Of a stretch of DNA of 34,799 nucleotides, positions 23,563 through 31,413 are shown one piece after another. The notes below the pieces were generated by a model that ran no database searches, was not told the DNA's origin, and saw only the letters and a program-made list of their open reading frames with translations. This DNA is from a virus. Where the stretch lies: the IMG/VR virus record IMGVR_UViG_3300036760_000232, positions 1 to 34,799 of that record; one strand, given 5' to 3'. How positions within the stretch are numbered: position 1 is the stretch's first letter; every line of letters starts with the position of its first letter. A program made the translations under genes and the position numbers.

Positions 23563-24942
23563 ATGAAACGATTTGCGACCCTATGCACTTTTTTGCTACT
23601 CGCCGCCTGCGCCGGGGCCACCACTACGACCCTGACCGGCTCTATTAAGGATGCGCAGGGCAACCCGCTCAACGGCACCCTGATTATGAGCCTGCCCGTC
23701 CCGGCCATCGACACCACCACCAACACTGCCGTGATGCAGGGGCCAGTGTTCTTCCGCGTAGTCAACGGGGCAGTGACGGGCGGAGCGGCCCTGTACGACA
23801 CAGCGACCATGCAGCCGCAAGGACTCTATTACAGAGCGCGCGGCTATGACGCGATGGGCAACCTGATGTTCTACGGGAACTACGTGGTCACCGGGGCGAG
23901 CTTCAACATGGGCGCGGCCATCCCGACCAGCGTCACCACGTCCAACATTTCCTACCTGAATCCAGCGACGACGAACGGGAACAACACGTTTACGGGAACA
24001 AACATCTTCTCGAATGGCGTGCAGGTCAACGTCTCTGGGACGGGCTGCGGGAAAGCACTTTACCTGCTGAATACGGATGCAACGCCCACCAGCCCGAACA
24101 AGTACTTTCGCATCAACCAGACCACGGGTGCGTTGGAACTGGTGAACTCGCTGTGCAACTCCGTGCTCTTGTCCATTGCGGACAACGGAGCCATCACAAA
24201 CTCTTCCGTCTTTGGCCCGACGTTTGGCGGCACGATTACCGCACCCTCGTTGGCCAGCGTAGCTGGTCTTGGGATTATCGTTTTTGGGTCGCAGGCGGCA
24301 AGTCCAAACGGAACTGCCACCTTGCAGGGAGGCCGGGACAGCACTTCCCTGGCGAACATTAAAGGACTGGATGCCATTGTCACCGGAGGAAATAGCTCTG
24401 GGGCGGGAGGCTTCATCGGTGGCGCAGTGCAACTCCTCGGTGGAGCGGCTGGCGTAGGCTGCTTTGGCTCGCCACCGTGCCCTGGCCCCATCAACACCAA
24501 CACGATTTTCGGACTCTATAACAACATCGCCACCGCTGGGGACACGCAAGGGATCGCCAGTGAGTACGCTGCGGTTGAGCTGATCGGCCAGAATGCCAAC
24601 ATTGGCGGCACCACGCTCTATGCCGTCCCAGCAGTCTCCGGCATACAGTACACTTCCTTCTACTACCGCGTTTCTTGCTACGTCGTCGTGACCACAGTGG
24701 CGGGCGTCAGTTCCACGCTACCCTCCTGCGTCATTGGCTGGACGGACAAAGACAACGCCACGGTGGAAACATTCACGCTGACACCGACCAACGCTGGCAA
24801 TCTCCTGACCACTTTCCAGCAAGCCACGATGGTACTGAGCGCGAAAGCCTCAACCAATATCACGTTTTCTACTACCGGCTACGCCTCAAACGGTGCCGGG
24901 ATCATGCAGTACGCAATTCACATTCGACTTGAAGCCCTCTAG
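23563..24942 (+). CDS. Lipoprotein-type tail fibre protein, 459 aa
   Basis: AAAGGCGAAAG precedes the ATG. The N-terminus MKRFATLCTFLLLAAC is a signal with a lipobox (LAAC), so Cys16 would be lipidated if exported. A beta domain of carboxypeptidase-regulatory type follows (GSIKDAQGNPLNGTLIMSLP), similar to the one at the start of the tailspike. A long Gly/Thr/Asn-rich fibre then has six further Cys, and a beta-rich C-terminus. Position directly before the tailspike suggests a fibre that holds or accompanies it. Confidence 0.7.
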   Translation: MKRFATLCTFLLLAACAGATTTTLTGSIKDAQGNPLNGTLIMSLPVPAIDTTTNTAVMQGPVFFRVVNGAVTGGAALYDTATMQPQGLYYRARGYDAMGNLMFYGNYVVTGASFNMGAAIPTSVTTSNISYLNPATTNGNNTFTGTNIFSNGVQVNVSGTGCGKALYLLNTDATPTSPNKYFRINQTTGALELVNSLCNSVLLSIADNGAITNSSVFGPTFGGTITAPSLASVAGLGIIVFGSQAASPNGTATLQGGRDSTSLANIKGLDAIVTGGNSSGAGGFIGGAVQLLGGAAGVGCFGSPPCPGPINTNTIFGLYNNIATAGDTQGIASEYAAVELIGQNANIGGTTLYAVPAVSGIQYTSFYYRVSCYVVVTTVAGVSSTLPSCVIGWTDKDNATVETFTLTPTNAGNLLTTFQQATMVLSAKASTNITFSTTGYASNGAGIMQYAIHIRLEAL

Positions 24943-24956
24943 GGCCGGGAAACCCC

Positions 24957-27365
24957 ATGAAACAACTGTTGTTGTTTTTGCTGCTCTTGGCAGCTCCACT
25001 CTTTGCACAGACCGCCGTCAGTGGTGCCGTGGTAGACCCCAACGGCAACCCCTATGCCAACGGAACTGTCTCTGCGTTTTCGACTGGCAACACGGGGCAG
25101 CCTTCTTCGTCCAGCGGCCCGTTCGCGCTCAGTTCGCTCGGAGCCTTCACCATCACACTCAATACCAACACCTATGTATTCACAGTTTGCGCCCCGCCAG
25201 TGAACTTGGGGCCAACGGTCAACCTGACTCCGAAACAAATCTGTTTCAACAGTCCCCCAATCGCAATTTCGGGCGGCGTACAGGATGTCAGCGGCAATCT
25301 CAATGCAGTGGCGGTGTCGCTTGGCCCACGTCCCCCGGTCACGCCGACCACCGGCACCGGGCAATGGCTCTATGCCTCAACGCAGACAGGCACGTTCGCT
25401 TCCGACAAGATCAACACTGCAATTACCGCGCTCAATGCTTTAGGCGGAGGCACAATTTATGCCGACTTCGTAGGCGCTCAGACGATCCACAGCAACATCG
25501 TGCTCGGGCCTAATATTCATCTCGTTTTGGGTTGCGGGCTGACGCTTTCTCCTGATGCGATCAACCTCGGCATCGTCCTCGGCAACGCCGTTGATCAGAG
25601 CAACATTCGTGTGAGCGGTTGCGGTGAGTCCAGCATCCTTGACTTTAGCGGCCAAGGATCATCCGGGAACAATGCTCATGTCCGCTGCAACGCGACGAAC
25701 CGCTGCGGCTCGAATCTCCGGATCGACCACTTCAACATCAAAGGCAACCGTCTTGCCGTATCCGGCTCCATCTCCGCAGCCTCGAACGATGGTGCCGGCG
25801 GTCACGGAACGATCACGGTTTCGGGCGTCGGGAACATCACGAATAACGGCACGGTCTACGTCAACAACGTCAACCCCTCAACCTACAACTGCCAAAATTG
25901 CGCCATCACTTCGAGCACGCCCACCACGATCACCTACAACTGCCCAACCTGTAACGGCGCGGTCTACATAGCCGGCGGTAATTACGAAGCACCAAGTTCA
26001 GCCTGCACCTTGCTGGCACAGAACAACTCGGTGCAAAGCGGCGTCTACATCGAGGACATGAGATTCCAGCAGTGCGGAGCCATCGGTGCTCACGTGCAGT
26101 CAATGTCTGATGTCCACCTACGCCGCAATCGGTTCGATCAGACCATGTCTCCGGCCATCCAGATGAACTGCTCGATTGCAGCGGCCCGCTGTATGCAGTG
26201 GGAAGCCGCCGATAACGTGCTCTGGGATGACGATGTTGTGGACGTTTCTGGTTCGGCCCTGCTCAACATCATCAACACTGGAGCAGCTTCGATCACGCAG
26301 GGCATTGTCCTCAAGGGCAATCACGTCATCAACGACATTCTCGGCTCAACCAAGACCACGGCAGATGACGTTTGCAATCACAAGGCAGATGCGACGGCAA
26401 CCGGCTGCGGCCAGCTCATCGAAATCAACGGCGCGCTCGACCTCGACGTAATCGACAACGTGATGCGCCTAACGAATCATGAGTGCATCTCCGTCCTGAA
26501 TGGCGGCGCGGGCCACATCAACATTTCGAATAACATCATGTCGCTATGCGGTGCGAACGTGGGCGGAACTCCGGCACTGGTGACTACGGCTGGCGCTGGA
26601 GCCATTGAACTCTTTGCAGGGGTCGGCGCACCAACGCTGACGCAGGGCTTTACGAACATCATCGGAAACAATGTCTATGATTCAGGCTATTGCATTGCGC
26701 TTCAGCTTGGCAATGCCATCACCGATGACACTCACATCATGGCCAATGTTCTGGCGAGCGGGAACAACTGTCACAGCGTTTCGCAGCCCATCGTGCGGGG
26801 CATCTTCGTCACGAACCTCACCGGCGCTTCGGCCTGCGGTGGTGCTACCCGAAAATGCAACTGGGCCACGCAGAACGTCAACCTGATCGGCAACATCATC
26901 TCCAACGGAACGGCAAACTGCAATGGTGGAGGCGCGAACCATTGTTTCCTGTCGCTTGGCCTGCAATCGGGAACTTCCGATGAGCGGAACACCCTTGGGG
27001 CATCCTGCGCCAATCCCGGGTCATGCGCGATTCAGGTGCTGGATAACACGCTCGGCTTAGGCGGCGGTGTAGGAGCGGTCTGCTCCAGTTCCGGCGGCAC
27101 TTGCGGCGATGCTTCCGAAGGTTCTTTCAGCATGGCTGCCGCAGCGACCACGGCCACGGTCACGACGACTCAGGTGGGCACGAACAGCCAAATCCTCATC
27201 ACCGAGGACATGACGCTGGGGACGCGGTTGTCGGTCACCTGCAACACCACGCAGGGACGCACCTATGCCGTGACCACGCGAACCGCTGGCACCAGTTTCA
27301 TCATCACGGCATCTGCGGCCCCGGCAGCAAACCCGGCGTGCTTGAGCTTCAAGATCATCAATTAA
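24957..27365 (+). CDS. Tailspike-like beta-helix protein with signal peptide, 802 aa
   Basis: A classical Sec signal (MKQLLLFLLLLAAPLFA, then QTAVSG) is followed by a regulatory-type beta domain (GAVVDPNGNPYANGTVSAF). Residues about 150-700 are a parallel right-handed beta-helix (AITALNALGGGTIYADF; repeated GxHINISNNI, DLDVIDNVMRL, NIIGNNVYDSG strands) of the pectate-lyase-like type used by polysaccharide-degrading spikes. It has 30 Cys, many in adjacent helix turns. The C-terminal 80 residues form a separate beta domain. Receptor binding or depolymerase activity is inferred from the fold. The signal and the cysteines point to folding in the periplasm. Confidence 0.8.
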   Translation: MKQLLLFLLLLAAPLFAQTAVSGAVVDPNGNPYANGTVSAFSTGNTGQPSSSSGPFALSSLGAFTITLNTNTYVFTVCAPPVNLGPTVNLTPKQICFNSPPIAISGGVQDVSGNLNAVAVSLGPRPPVTPTTGTGQWLYASTQTGTFASDKINTAITALNALGGGTIYADFVGAQTIHSNIVLGPNIHLVLGCGLTLSPDAINLGIVLGNAVDQSNIRVSGCGESSILDFSGQGSSGNNAHVRCNATNRCGSNLRIDHFNIKGNRLAVSGSISAASNDGAGGHGTITVSGVGNITNNGTVYVNNVNPSTYNCQNCAITSSTPTTITYNCPTCNGAVYIAGGNYEAPSSACTLLAQNNSVQSGVYIEDMRFQQCGAIGAHVQSMSDVHLRRNRFDQTMSPAIQMNCSIAAARCMQWEAADNVLWDDDVVDVSGSALLNIINTGAASITQGIVLKGNHVINDILGSTKTTADDVCNHKADATATGCGQLIEINGALDLDVIDNVMRLTNHECISVLNGGAGHINISNNIMSLCGANVGGTPALVTTAGAGAIELFAGVGAPTLTQGFTNIIGNNVYDSGYCIALQLGNAITDDTHIMANVLASGNNCHSVSQPIVRGIFVTNLTGASACGGATRKCNWATQNVNLIGNIISNGTANCNGGGANHCFLSLGLQSGTSDERNTLGASCANPGSCAIQVLDNTLGLGGGVGAVCSSSGGTCGDASEGSFSMAAAATTATVTTTQVGTNSQILITEDMTLGTRLSVTCNTTQGRTYAVTTRTAGTSFIITASAAPAANPACLSFKIIN

Positions 27366-27377
27366 ACGGAGGCAACA

Positions 27378-27545
27378 GTGGACAAGCACGTAATTTGGCT
27401 ATGGATTATTGGAGCTTATCCGACTCTGCATGTTCTGCTAAAAATTGCGGTGAAATACATGCCCGACCCTCCAGAGAAGGGCTGGTATGCGGTGGTCTAT
27501 CACCTGCTGGACTACTTCGCCATTGGGAATGGCGCGAAGCCCTGA
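27378..27545 (+). CDS. Small membrane-associated protein, 55 aa
   Basis: GTG start with GGAGG 6 bases upstream. One hydrophobic segment (VIWLWIIGAYPTLHVLLKIA) and a Trp/Tyr-rich C-terminal part. Overlaps the next ATG by one base (TGATG). It opens the lysis cluster and is a candidate holin or antiholin, though only one clear membrane segment is visible. Confidence 0.55.
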   Translation: MDKHVIWLWIIGAYPTLHVLLKIAVKYMPDPPEKGWYAVVYHLLDYFAIGNGAKP

Positions 27546-27823
27546 TGCGACCGCCACTCACTGCCGCGATGGTGCAAGTCGGTGATGCCTTGGTGCGCTG
27601 CCGGAATTATGCGGACATCAGCAGCGAACTTGGCATTGCGATTGTGTCCGTGAAGGCGAGGATTGAGCGGCTCACGAATGCGCTGGTACGCACTGGCGAC
27701 CTGCCGCTGCCTGACCCAAACTTCTACGCTATGCGGCGCGTTCGCCTGGCAGAAGTGTGGACTCGTCCGATGTTCCAAGAAGGACTGATTGCGCTCGGCT
27801 GTCGGAAGGGATTCACAAATTAA
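27545..27823 (+). CDS. Hypothetical protein with HTH-like segment, 92 aa
   Basis: A TGATG overlap fixes the start. Residues 23-43 (YADISSELGIAIVSVKARIE) look like a helix-turn-helix of the sigma-region-4 or LuxR kind. A basic C-terminal part rich in Arg and aromatic residues follows. It could be a DNA-binding regulator placed within the late operon; no family confirmed. Confidence 0.55.
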   Translation: MRPPLTAAMVQVGDALVRCRNYADISSELGIAIVSVKARIERLTNALVRTGDLPLPDPNFYAMRRVRLAEVWTRPMFQEGLIALGCRKGFTN

Positions 27824-28038
27824 TGGAACGCTGGCTGCCGGAAATCGTTGGTGCGGTGCTGGGTCTTTTCGGACAAATCGTGATTGCTGCTTATGTCTAC
27901 GGGAAATTGACGCAGGCGACCGTAGCGCACGGGCATCGGCTCATGAACATCGAAGGCGAGCAGGTGCGCCAGTGGCAGTCGCTTGATGCTCACGGCCAGC
28001 GCATTGCCAAGATCGAAGGGGCGCATCGGCATGAATGA
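27823..28038 (+). CDS. XhlA-like membrane/coiled-coil protein, 71 aa
   Basis: TAATG overlap. One membrane segment (IVGAVLGLFGQIVIAAYVYG) followed by a heptad coiled coil with repeated Arg/Gln-Ile/Leu-x-x-Ile-Glu (HRLMNIEGEQVRQWQSLDAH, RIAKIEGAH). This is the layout of haemolysin XhlA-type or inner-membrane spanin-like accessory lysis proteins. Directly precedes further lysis genes. Confidence 0.55.
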   Translation: MERWLPEIVGAVLGLFGQIVIAAYVYGKLTQATVAHGHRLMNIEGEQVRQWQSLDAHGQRIAKIEGAHRHE

Positions 28039-28079
28039 GCGCAGGGGGGAGGGAGGCGTAAAGAAGGCCAGCGTGCCCA

Positions 28080-28223
28080 ATGTCTTATGAGGCTTGGATC
28101 AGTACTCTCATTGGTGCCCTCCTTTGCGCTATCGGCTGGCTTCTTATGCGCTTTGTGGGCCGCGTGGACGCGGGGCCGACCCGCCAAAGAAGCCGCCGAA
28201 CCCGCCTGATGGTGGCTAGATGA
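28080..28223 (+). CDS. Small single-pass membrane protein, 47 aa (possible holin)
   Basis: MSYEAWISTLIGALLCAIGWLLMRF-type membrane segment followed by a strongly basic tail (RQRSRRTRLMVAR). The ATG at 28080 has AAGG 13 bases upstream and the stop overlaps the endolysin ATG (ATGA). A membrane segment plus basic C-tail directly before an endolysin is the common class III holin arrangement. Confidence 0.5.
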   Translation: MSYEAWISTLIGALLCAIGWLLMRFVGRVDAGPTRQRSRRTRLMVAR

Positions 28224-28702
28224 ACGACCACTCCAAGGAGCGGCTGAAACTCATCAACCCGCATCTGGCGAAGGCCGTGCTCCAGATGGCTGAGATGTAC
28301 GAAACGCAGTTTCCCGGCGATGTGCTGGAAGTGGAGCAGGGGTTGCGGTCATGGGCTGAACAGCAACGGCTCTACGCTCAGGGGAGAACAACACCAGGAA
28401 ACGTCGTGACGCAGGCGCAGGCGGGGCACTCATGGCACGAATACGGCCTTGCCGTGGACGTATGCCCTGCCAGCCTGCTCAATCAGCCGAACTGGGCACC
28501 CGCAGATGCGAAGTGGAAGCGCGTGATGGCGATGGGCGAATCGTGTGGCCTCTATCCCGGTGCGAAGTTCTCACACCCCGACCAGCCGCATTTTCAACTC
28601 ACAGGCCGCTTCGGACTCTCCCCAGATGACGAAGCGCGGCAACTCTTTCGGGATGGTGGGATGACCGCCGTTTGGCAAGAAGCCGGACTACTCGATACCT
28701 AA
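28220..28702 (+). CDS. Endolysin, M15-family L-Ala-D-Glu-type peptidase, 160 aa
   Basis: Cuts peptidoglycan stem peptides to release progeny. The zinc motif SWHEYGLAVDV (H73, D80) and the third ligand in HPDQPHFQL (H124) identify the M15/VanY family. The family start, EQGLRSWAEQQRLYAQGR, is also present. There is no signal peptide, so a holin is needed for release, consistent with the membrane genes upstream. ATGA overlap with the 47-aa membrane gene. Confidence 0.9.
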   Translation: MNDHSKERLKLINPHLAKAVLQMAEMYETQFPGDVLEVEQGLRSWAEQQRLYAQGRTTPGNVVTQAQAGHSWHEYGLAVDVCPASLLNQPNWAPADAKWKRVMAMGESCGLYPGAKFSHPDQPHFQLTGRFGLSPDDEARQLFRDGGMTAVWQEAGLLDT

Positions 28703-28714
28703 AAGGAGAGCATC

Positions 28715-29074
28715 ATGAGTTTCTTGAAAAAACTGGGCAGCGTTGTACTGAAAGTCATTGGCATCTGGACGGGCTTTGCGCCGCTGGTACAGAGCGTGAT
28801 CCCGCAGAGTCCCACCGCTGTAGCGGTTGAGGACAAACTGGCGAAAGCCATCAGCCTGATTGTGACCGTGGAACAGACGTTTGCGGCAGCCTTCGGGCCG
28901 GATGCGAAGCTCGGCTCTGACAAGCTGCGGGCGGCGCAGCCGTTCATCGCGCAACTGATTCAGCAGACCGACTTGCTGGCCGGGAAGAAGCCGAAGGATG
29001 AAGCGATGTTCCAGAAGGGCTGCACGGAACTGACCGGAGCCTTGGCTGACATCTTGAACGCCTACGGGGAATGA
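28715..29074 (+). CDS. Hypothetical protein, 119 aa (end of late operon)
   Basis: AAAGGAG lies 6 bases before the ATG. The first 30 residues are amphipathic to hydrophobic (FLKKLGSVVLKVIGIWTGFA), the rest helical and polar. A common unknown phage protein type found next to endolysins. It might associate with the membrane. Last gene before the convergent region. Confidence 0.65.
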   Translation: MSFLKKLGSVVLKVIGIWTGFAPLVQSVIPQSPTAVAVEDKLAKAISLIVTVEQTFAAAFGPDAKLGSDKLRAAQPFIAQLIQQTDLLAGKKPKDEAMFQKGCTELTGALADILNAYGE

Positions 29075-29132
29075 GGTAGGCTTTTCTCACCTACTGCGTC
29101 TCGATTCTTCTTTCTGAGGCGAGTCACCACGG

Positions 29133-29161
29133 AGGCCAGTCTGCTCACTGCGGGCTGGCCT
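29133..29161. terminator. Convergent terminator hairpin
   Basis: AGGCCAG pairs with CTGGCCT (7 bp) across a 15-base loop, followed by TTTCGT on the plus strand. It lies in the 177-base gap where the rightward late operon meets the leftward operon. A second weaker hairpin (GTAGG/CCTAC, about 29076-29100) precedes it. It would stop the late transcript; on the minus strand the U-tract is poor. Confidence 0.6.
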
Positions 29162-29251
29162 TTCGTGCGTCACGGCTTCTCCTTCCGTAGCGGCGGCGGG
29201 GCGGGCACGGTGAGGAACTCCCTATAAGCACCAGGCCGCGCCGCCAGAAAC

Positions 29252-29326
29252 TCAGTCCCTCCTACGACTCAAACCACCGAGGATGAACAGTATTACCAAG
29301 ACAAATAGCCACATAATGCCGCTCAC
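29252..29326 (-). CDS. Tiny membrane peptide, 24 aa
   Basis: GTG overlaps the stop of the VRR-NUC gene (GTGA), with AGGAGGGG directly upstream. Product MSGIMWLFVLVILFILGGLS plus RRRD: one membrane segment with a positive C-terminal end. It is the last gene of the leftward operon. The coupling and ribosome site make it likely to be translated. Role unknown. Confidence 0.5.
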   Translation of the reverse strand: MSGIMWLFVLVILFILGGLSRRRD

Positions 29327-29715
29327 GCGCCCCTCCTCATCAGGTACTTCCTGAAAATCCCGTCTAACTCCCGCGAATCCCGGCAGACCAAGTAGCCCAT
29401 GCCCCGGCGCTTCACGTCAGCCTCGAAACTCTTCTGGAATTCCGTCTGCTTGCCGGAGCCTGTTTTTGCCTCGATCCACCACGCGCTATGCAGGCGGCGA
29501 TTCAGCTCGGGCATTCTGGCCGAAACTAAGTCTTCCAAGCCGGCCTCGTCTACGATTGCCAGCACGTCCGCCTGCCCTTTGACGCCAGCCCGGAACGCCC
29601 GTCCCTCAAAGAACATGCTCCCCGTTTGCATTTTTAGAGCAAAGACGCCGTAAACGGCACAAGTGTCTAAAATCTCTTTCACTAGGCGGTTGTGGGCCGC
29701 GTTATTACTGGGCAT
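29323..29715 (-). CDS. VRR-NUC-type nuclease (PD-(D/E)xK), 130 aa
   Basis: The catalytic pattern is G-x-ADVLAI (D50), then WWIEAKTGSGKQT (E82, K84) and a following helix FEADVKRRG with YLVCRD. This is the small phage VRR-NUC nuclease, a virus-type Holliday-junction or branched-DNA resolvase relative. It probably trims replication or recombination intermediates. The ATG at 29715 overlaps the end of the HNH gene by 11 bases. Its N-terminus (AAHNRLVKEI) resembles that of the HNH protein upstream. Confidence 0.8.
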   Translation of the reverse strand: MPSNNAAHNRLVKEILDTCAVYGVFALKMQTGSMFFEGRAFRAGVKGQADVLAIVDEAGLEDLVSARMPELNRRLHSAWWIEAKTGSGKQTEFQKSFEADVKRRGMGYLVCRDSRELDGIFRKYLMRRGA

Positions 29716-30250
29716 CGAGACACCGCCAAGTCTTGCGTATCCCGATTCTTCGTACCAAGTCCCATGATGTGCGATACTTGGCGGACAATTCTTTGGATGT
29801 CGCGCCAGCACGGAATTCCCCCAGAATTGCCCTAGCGGTGGCGCTGGAAATTTTGGCATTGTAATTGTTCTCGCCACACGCAGTACCATTCCTCCCGCGC
29901 CCCTGCACATCCCGATCGCGAGCATTAGCCAAAGCATCGCCAGCATAGAGGTGCTCTACTCTCACGCACGAGGGAAAGTCGCATTTATGCAGACAGAACG
30001 GTTCTGGCCAGTACCCATGGTGCAGAAACCAAGCTAGCCGGGCTGCACGAAATGTTTTCAAGGTGCCGTTAATTCTTATGCCGAAGGAACCGTAGCGCTT
30101 ATTCTGCCCTCCAACCCACGCCCAGCAATCTCCGTTCGGGCCATACCCGGGACGTTTGTCCACAAATTTCCAGAATCTGGACACGGCCAATGGTGTGATA
30201 AATTCTTCTTTGACCAACCGCGTGTGCGCTTTGTTGTGAGAGGCGCTCAT
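29705..30250 (-). CDS. HNH homing endonuclease with C-terminal HTH, 181 aa
   Basis: ATGA overlap with the gene above and GGAGG upstream fix the start. The core CWAWVGG…YGSF and LHKCDFPSCVRVEHLYAGDA (H88, H100, zinc Cys pairs) is that of phage HNH homing enzymes. The C-terminal 50 residues (NNYNAKISSATARAILGEF, then SKELSAKYRTSWDLVRRIG) are a DNA-binding HTH module of the NUMOD type. Residues 1-14 (SHNKAHTRLVKEE) match the start of the downstream VRR-NUC protein, suggesting a gene chimera. Same orientation as the operon, so it is probably co-expressed. Confidence 0.85.
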   Translation of the reverse strand: MSASHNKAHTRLVKEEFITPLAVSRFWKFVDKRPGYGPNGDCWAWVGGQNKRYGSFGIRINGTLKTFRAARLAWFLHHGYWPEPFCLHKCDFPSCVRVEHLYAGDALANARDRDVQGRGRNGTACGENNYNAKISSATARAILGEFRAGATSKELSAKYRTSWDLVRRIGIRKTWRCLDAQ

Positions 30251-30522
30251 CCCGCCAACCTCCACTCGATTCTCCCGCCCGGATGCTTCCGGTTAATGCG
30301 GGATGGTTCATCACTCGTTTCCTCGGCCACGTAAGGATTCAGCCAGGCCCAGCTAGGCGGAAAGTAGGTATAGACCCATTCCGGCTCCCGACCTGGCTCT
30401 TGCCACTCAAAATCTCCCTTTACGCGCAATGGCAGCCTGCCCTGCGCATTTCTGAGGCTGGTAGAGCCTCCTGATGCCACAAACTGCCTGCCGCCTCTTA
30501 AATCGCTTGCAATCGCGCTCAT
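30247..30522 (-). CDS. Hypothetical protein, 91 aa
   Basis: Both ends are ATGA overlaps. N-terminal SAIASDLRGGRQFVASGGST, then a basic strand and an aromatic stretch (EWVYTYFPPSWAWLNPY). No family recognised. Its position between the replication protein and nucleases suggests a DNA-metabolism accessory. Confidence 0.6.
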   Translation of the reverse strand: MSAIASDLRGGRQFVASGGSTSLRNAQGRLPLRVKGDFEWQEPGREPEWVYTYFPPSWAWLNPYVAEETSDEPSRINRKHPGGRIEWRLAG

Positions 30523-31412
30523 GGCTTCATCCCCACAGCCCGCGCTTTCTCGTGCTCTTTCAAGGCCACAGCTTCTGGCACCCACTTCCCACTCCAGAAC
30601 CGCCACTTCTTTCCGCAAGAGCACGTCCAAGGCGATGGCACTCCATACCGATTCGCGGTTTCCAGTTCAGCTTCAGTCGGGCCAATTGGTTTACAGTCAT
30701 GTGGCGGCTTTTCATTCTTTCTCCCGCCTTGTTTTGCCCCATTGACCTCTACCCCTGCTGCGTTCCAGCGCAAGTCTGTGAACCAGAACTTGTCAATCCG
30801 CTCCCCGTTCGCCGCGCCTTCTTTCACGGTCGTTCTGACCTGCTCGAAAGATCGCGGAATCGACCAGCCCGTTGCTTTGGAACATGCAGTGATTGTGTCC
30901 GCTGCGGCCATGAGATTTGCCAGTGCGCACGATAGGCCAACCTGCTCCATGAGCATTCTTGCTAACTGCATTGCTGGCAGGTCGGGTGTCTCTCCATTTC
31001 CGGGCGGTTCTTTCCTTTCTTTCTCTGAAAAATCAGAGAGAGAGTTAAAGGGGAGAGGCGTTCCCCCCTCGGTCTTTCGTCGCTTTCGACGGGAATACTG
31101 CACCTCCAGTGTGTGAAGAAGTCGCTCGTTGTAAATCCAAGACTGACCCTCCATCTCTCGAACCTTGAAGCAGGCCAACACACACGCCTTATGGCTTTCC
31201 CAGAAGTCGCTGCGTTTCGCCCCTGCAATCGTCCAGAGATTCGAGTCCAGGCGCAGGAACCCCGGCAACTCAGACCTCACACTGCGTAACAAAAGCTGAA
31301 AATACCAACCGCGCTGAAAGTCCCGCATGTCCGTCCACGCAGGACTGCTCAGAAGGCTGTCAATCTCAATCGGAAGCCAGTAAAGCTCGTTTGCTTGGGC
31401 CTTGGTGAGCAC
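30519..31412 (-). CDS. DUF1376-like replication protein, 297 aa
   Basis: The N-terminal 90 residues (YWLPIEIDSLLSSPAWTDMR, RGWYFQLLLRSVRSELPGFL) match the DUF1376/replication-initiator winged-helix pattern used by phages to start replication. A linker and a helical domain follow, then a C-terminal Cys pair (CSCGKKWRFW) that may bind zinc. It is probably an origin-binding or helicase-loading protein working with the helicase next to it. The GTG at 31412 has GGAGGGAG upstream and starts one base after the previous stop. Confidence 0.65.
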   Translation of the reverse strand: MLTKAQANELYWLPIEIDSLLSSPAWTDMRDFQRGWYFQLLLRSVRSELPGFLRLDSNLWTIAGAKRSDFWESHKACVLACFKVREMEGQSWIYNERLLHTLEVQYSRRKRRKTEGGTPLPFNSLSDFSEKERKEPPGNGETPDLPAMQLARMLMEQVGLSCALANLMAAADTITACSKATGWSIPRSFEQVRTTVKEGAANGERIDKFWFTDLRWNAAGVEVNGAKQGGRKNEKPPHDCKPIGPTEAELETANRYGVPSPWTCSCGKKWRFWSGKWVPEAVALKEHEKARAVGMKP

Positions 31413-31413
31413 G

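Noticed and set aside
23596-24549. A 317-aa minus-strand frame opposite the tail fibre gene
   Set aside because: Shadow of the Gly/Thr-rich fibre coding sequence; Arg-rich product with no motifs.
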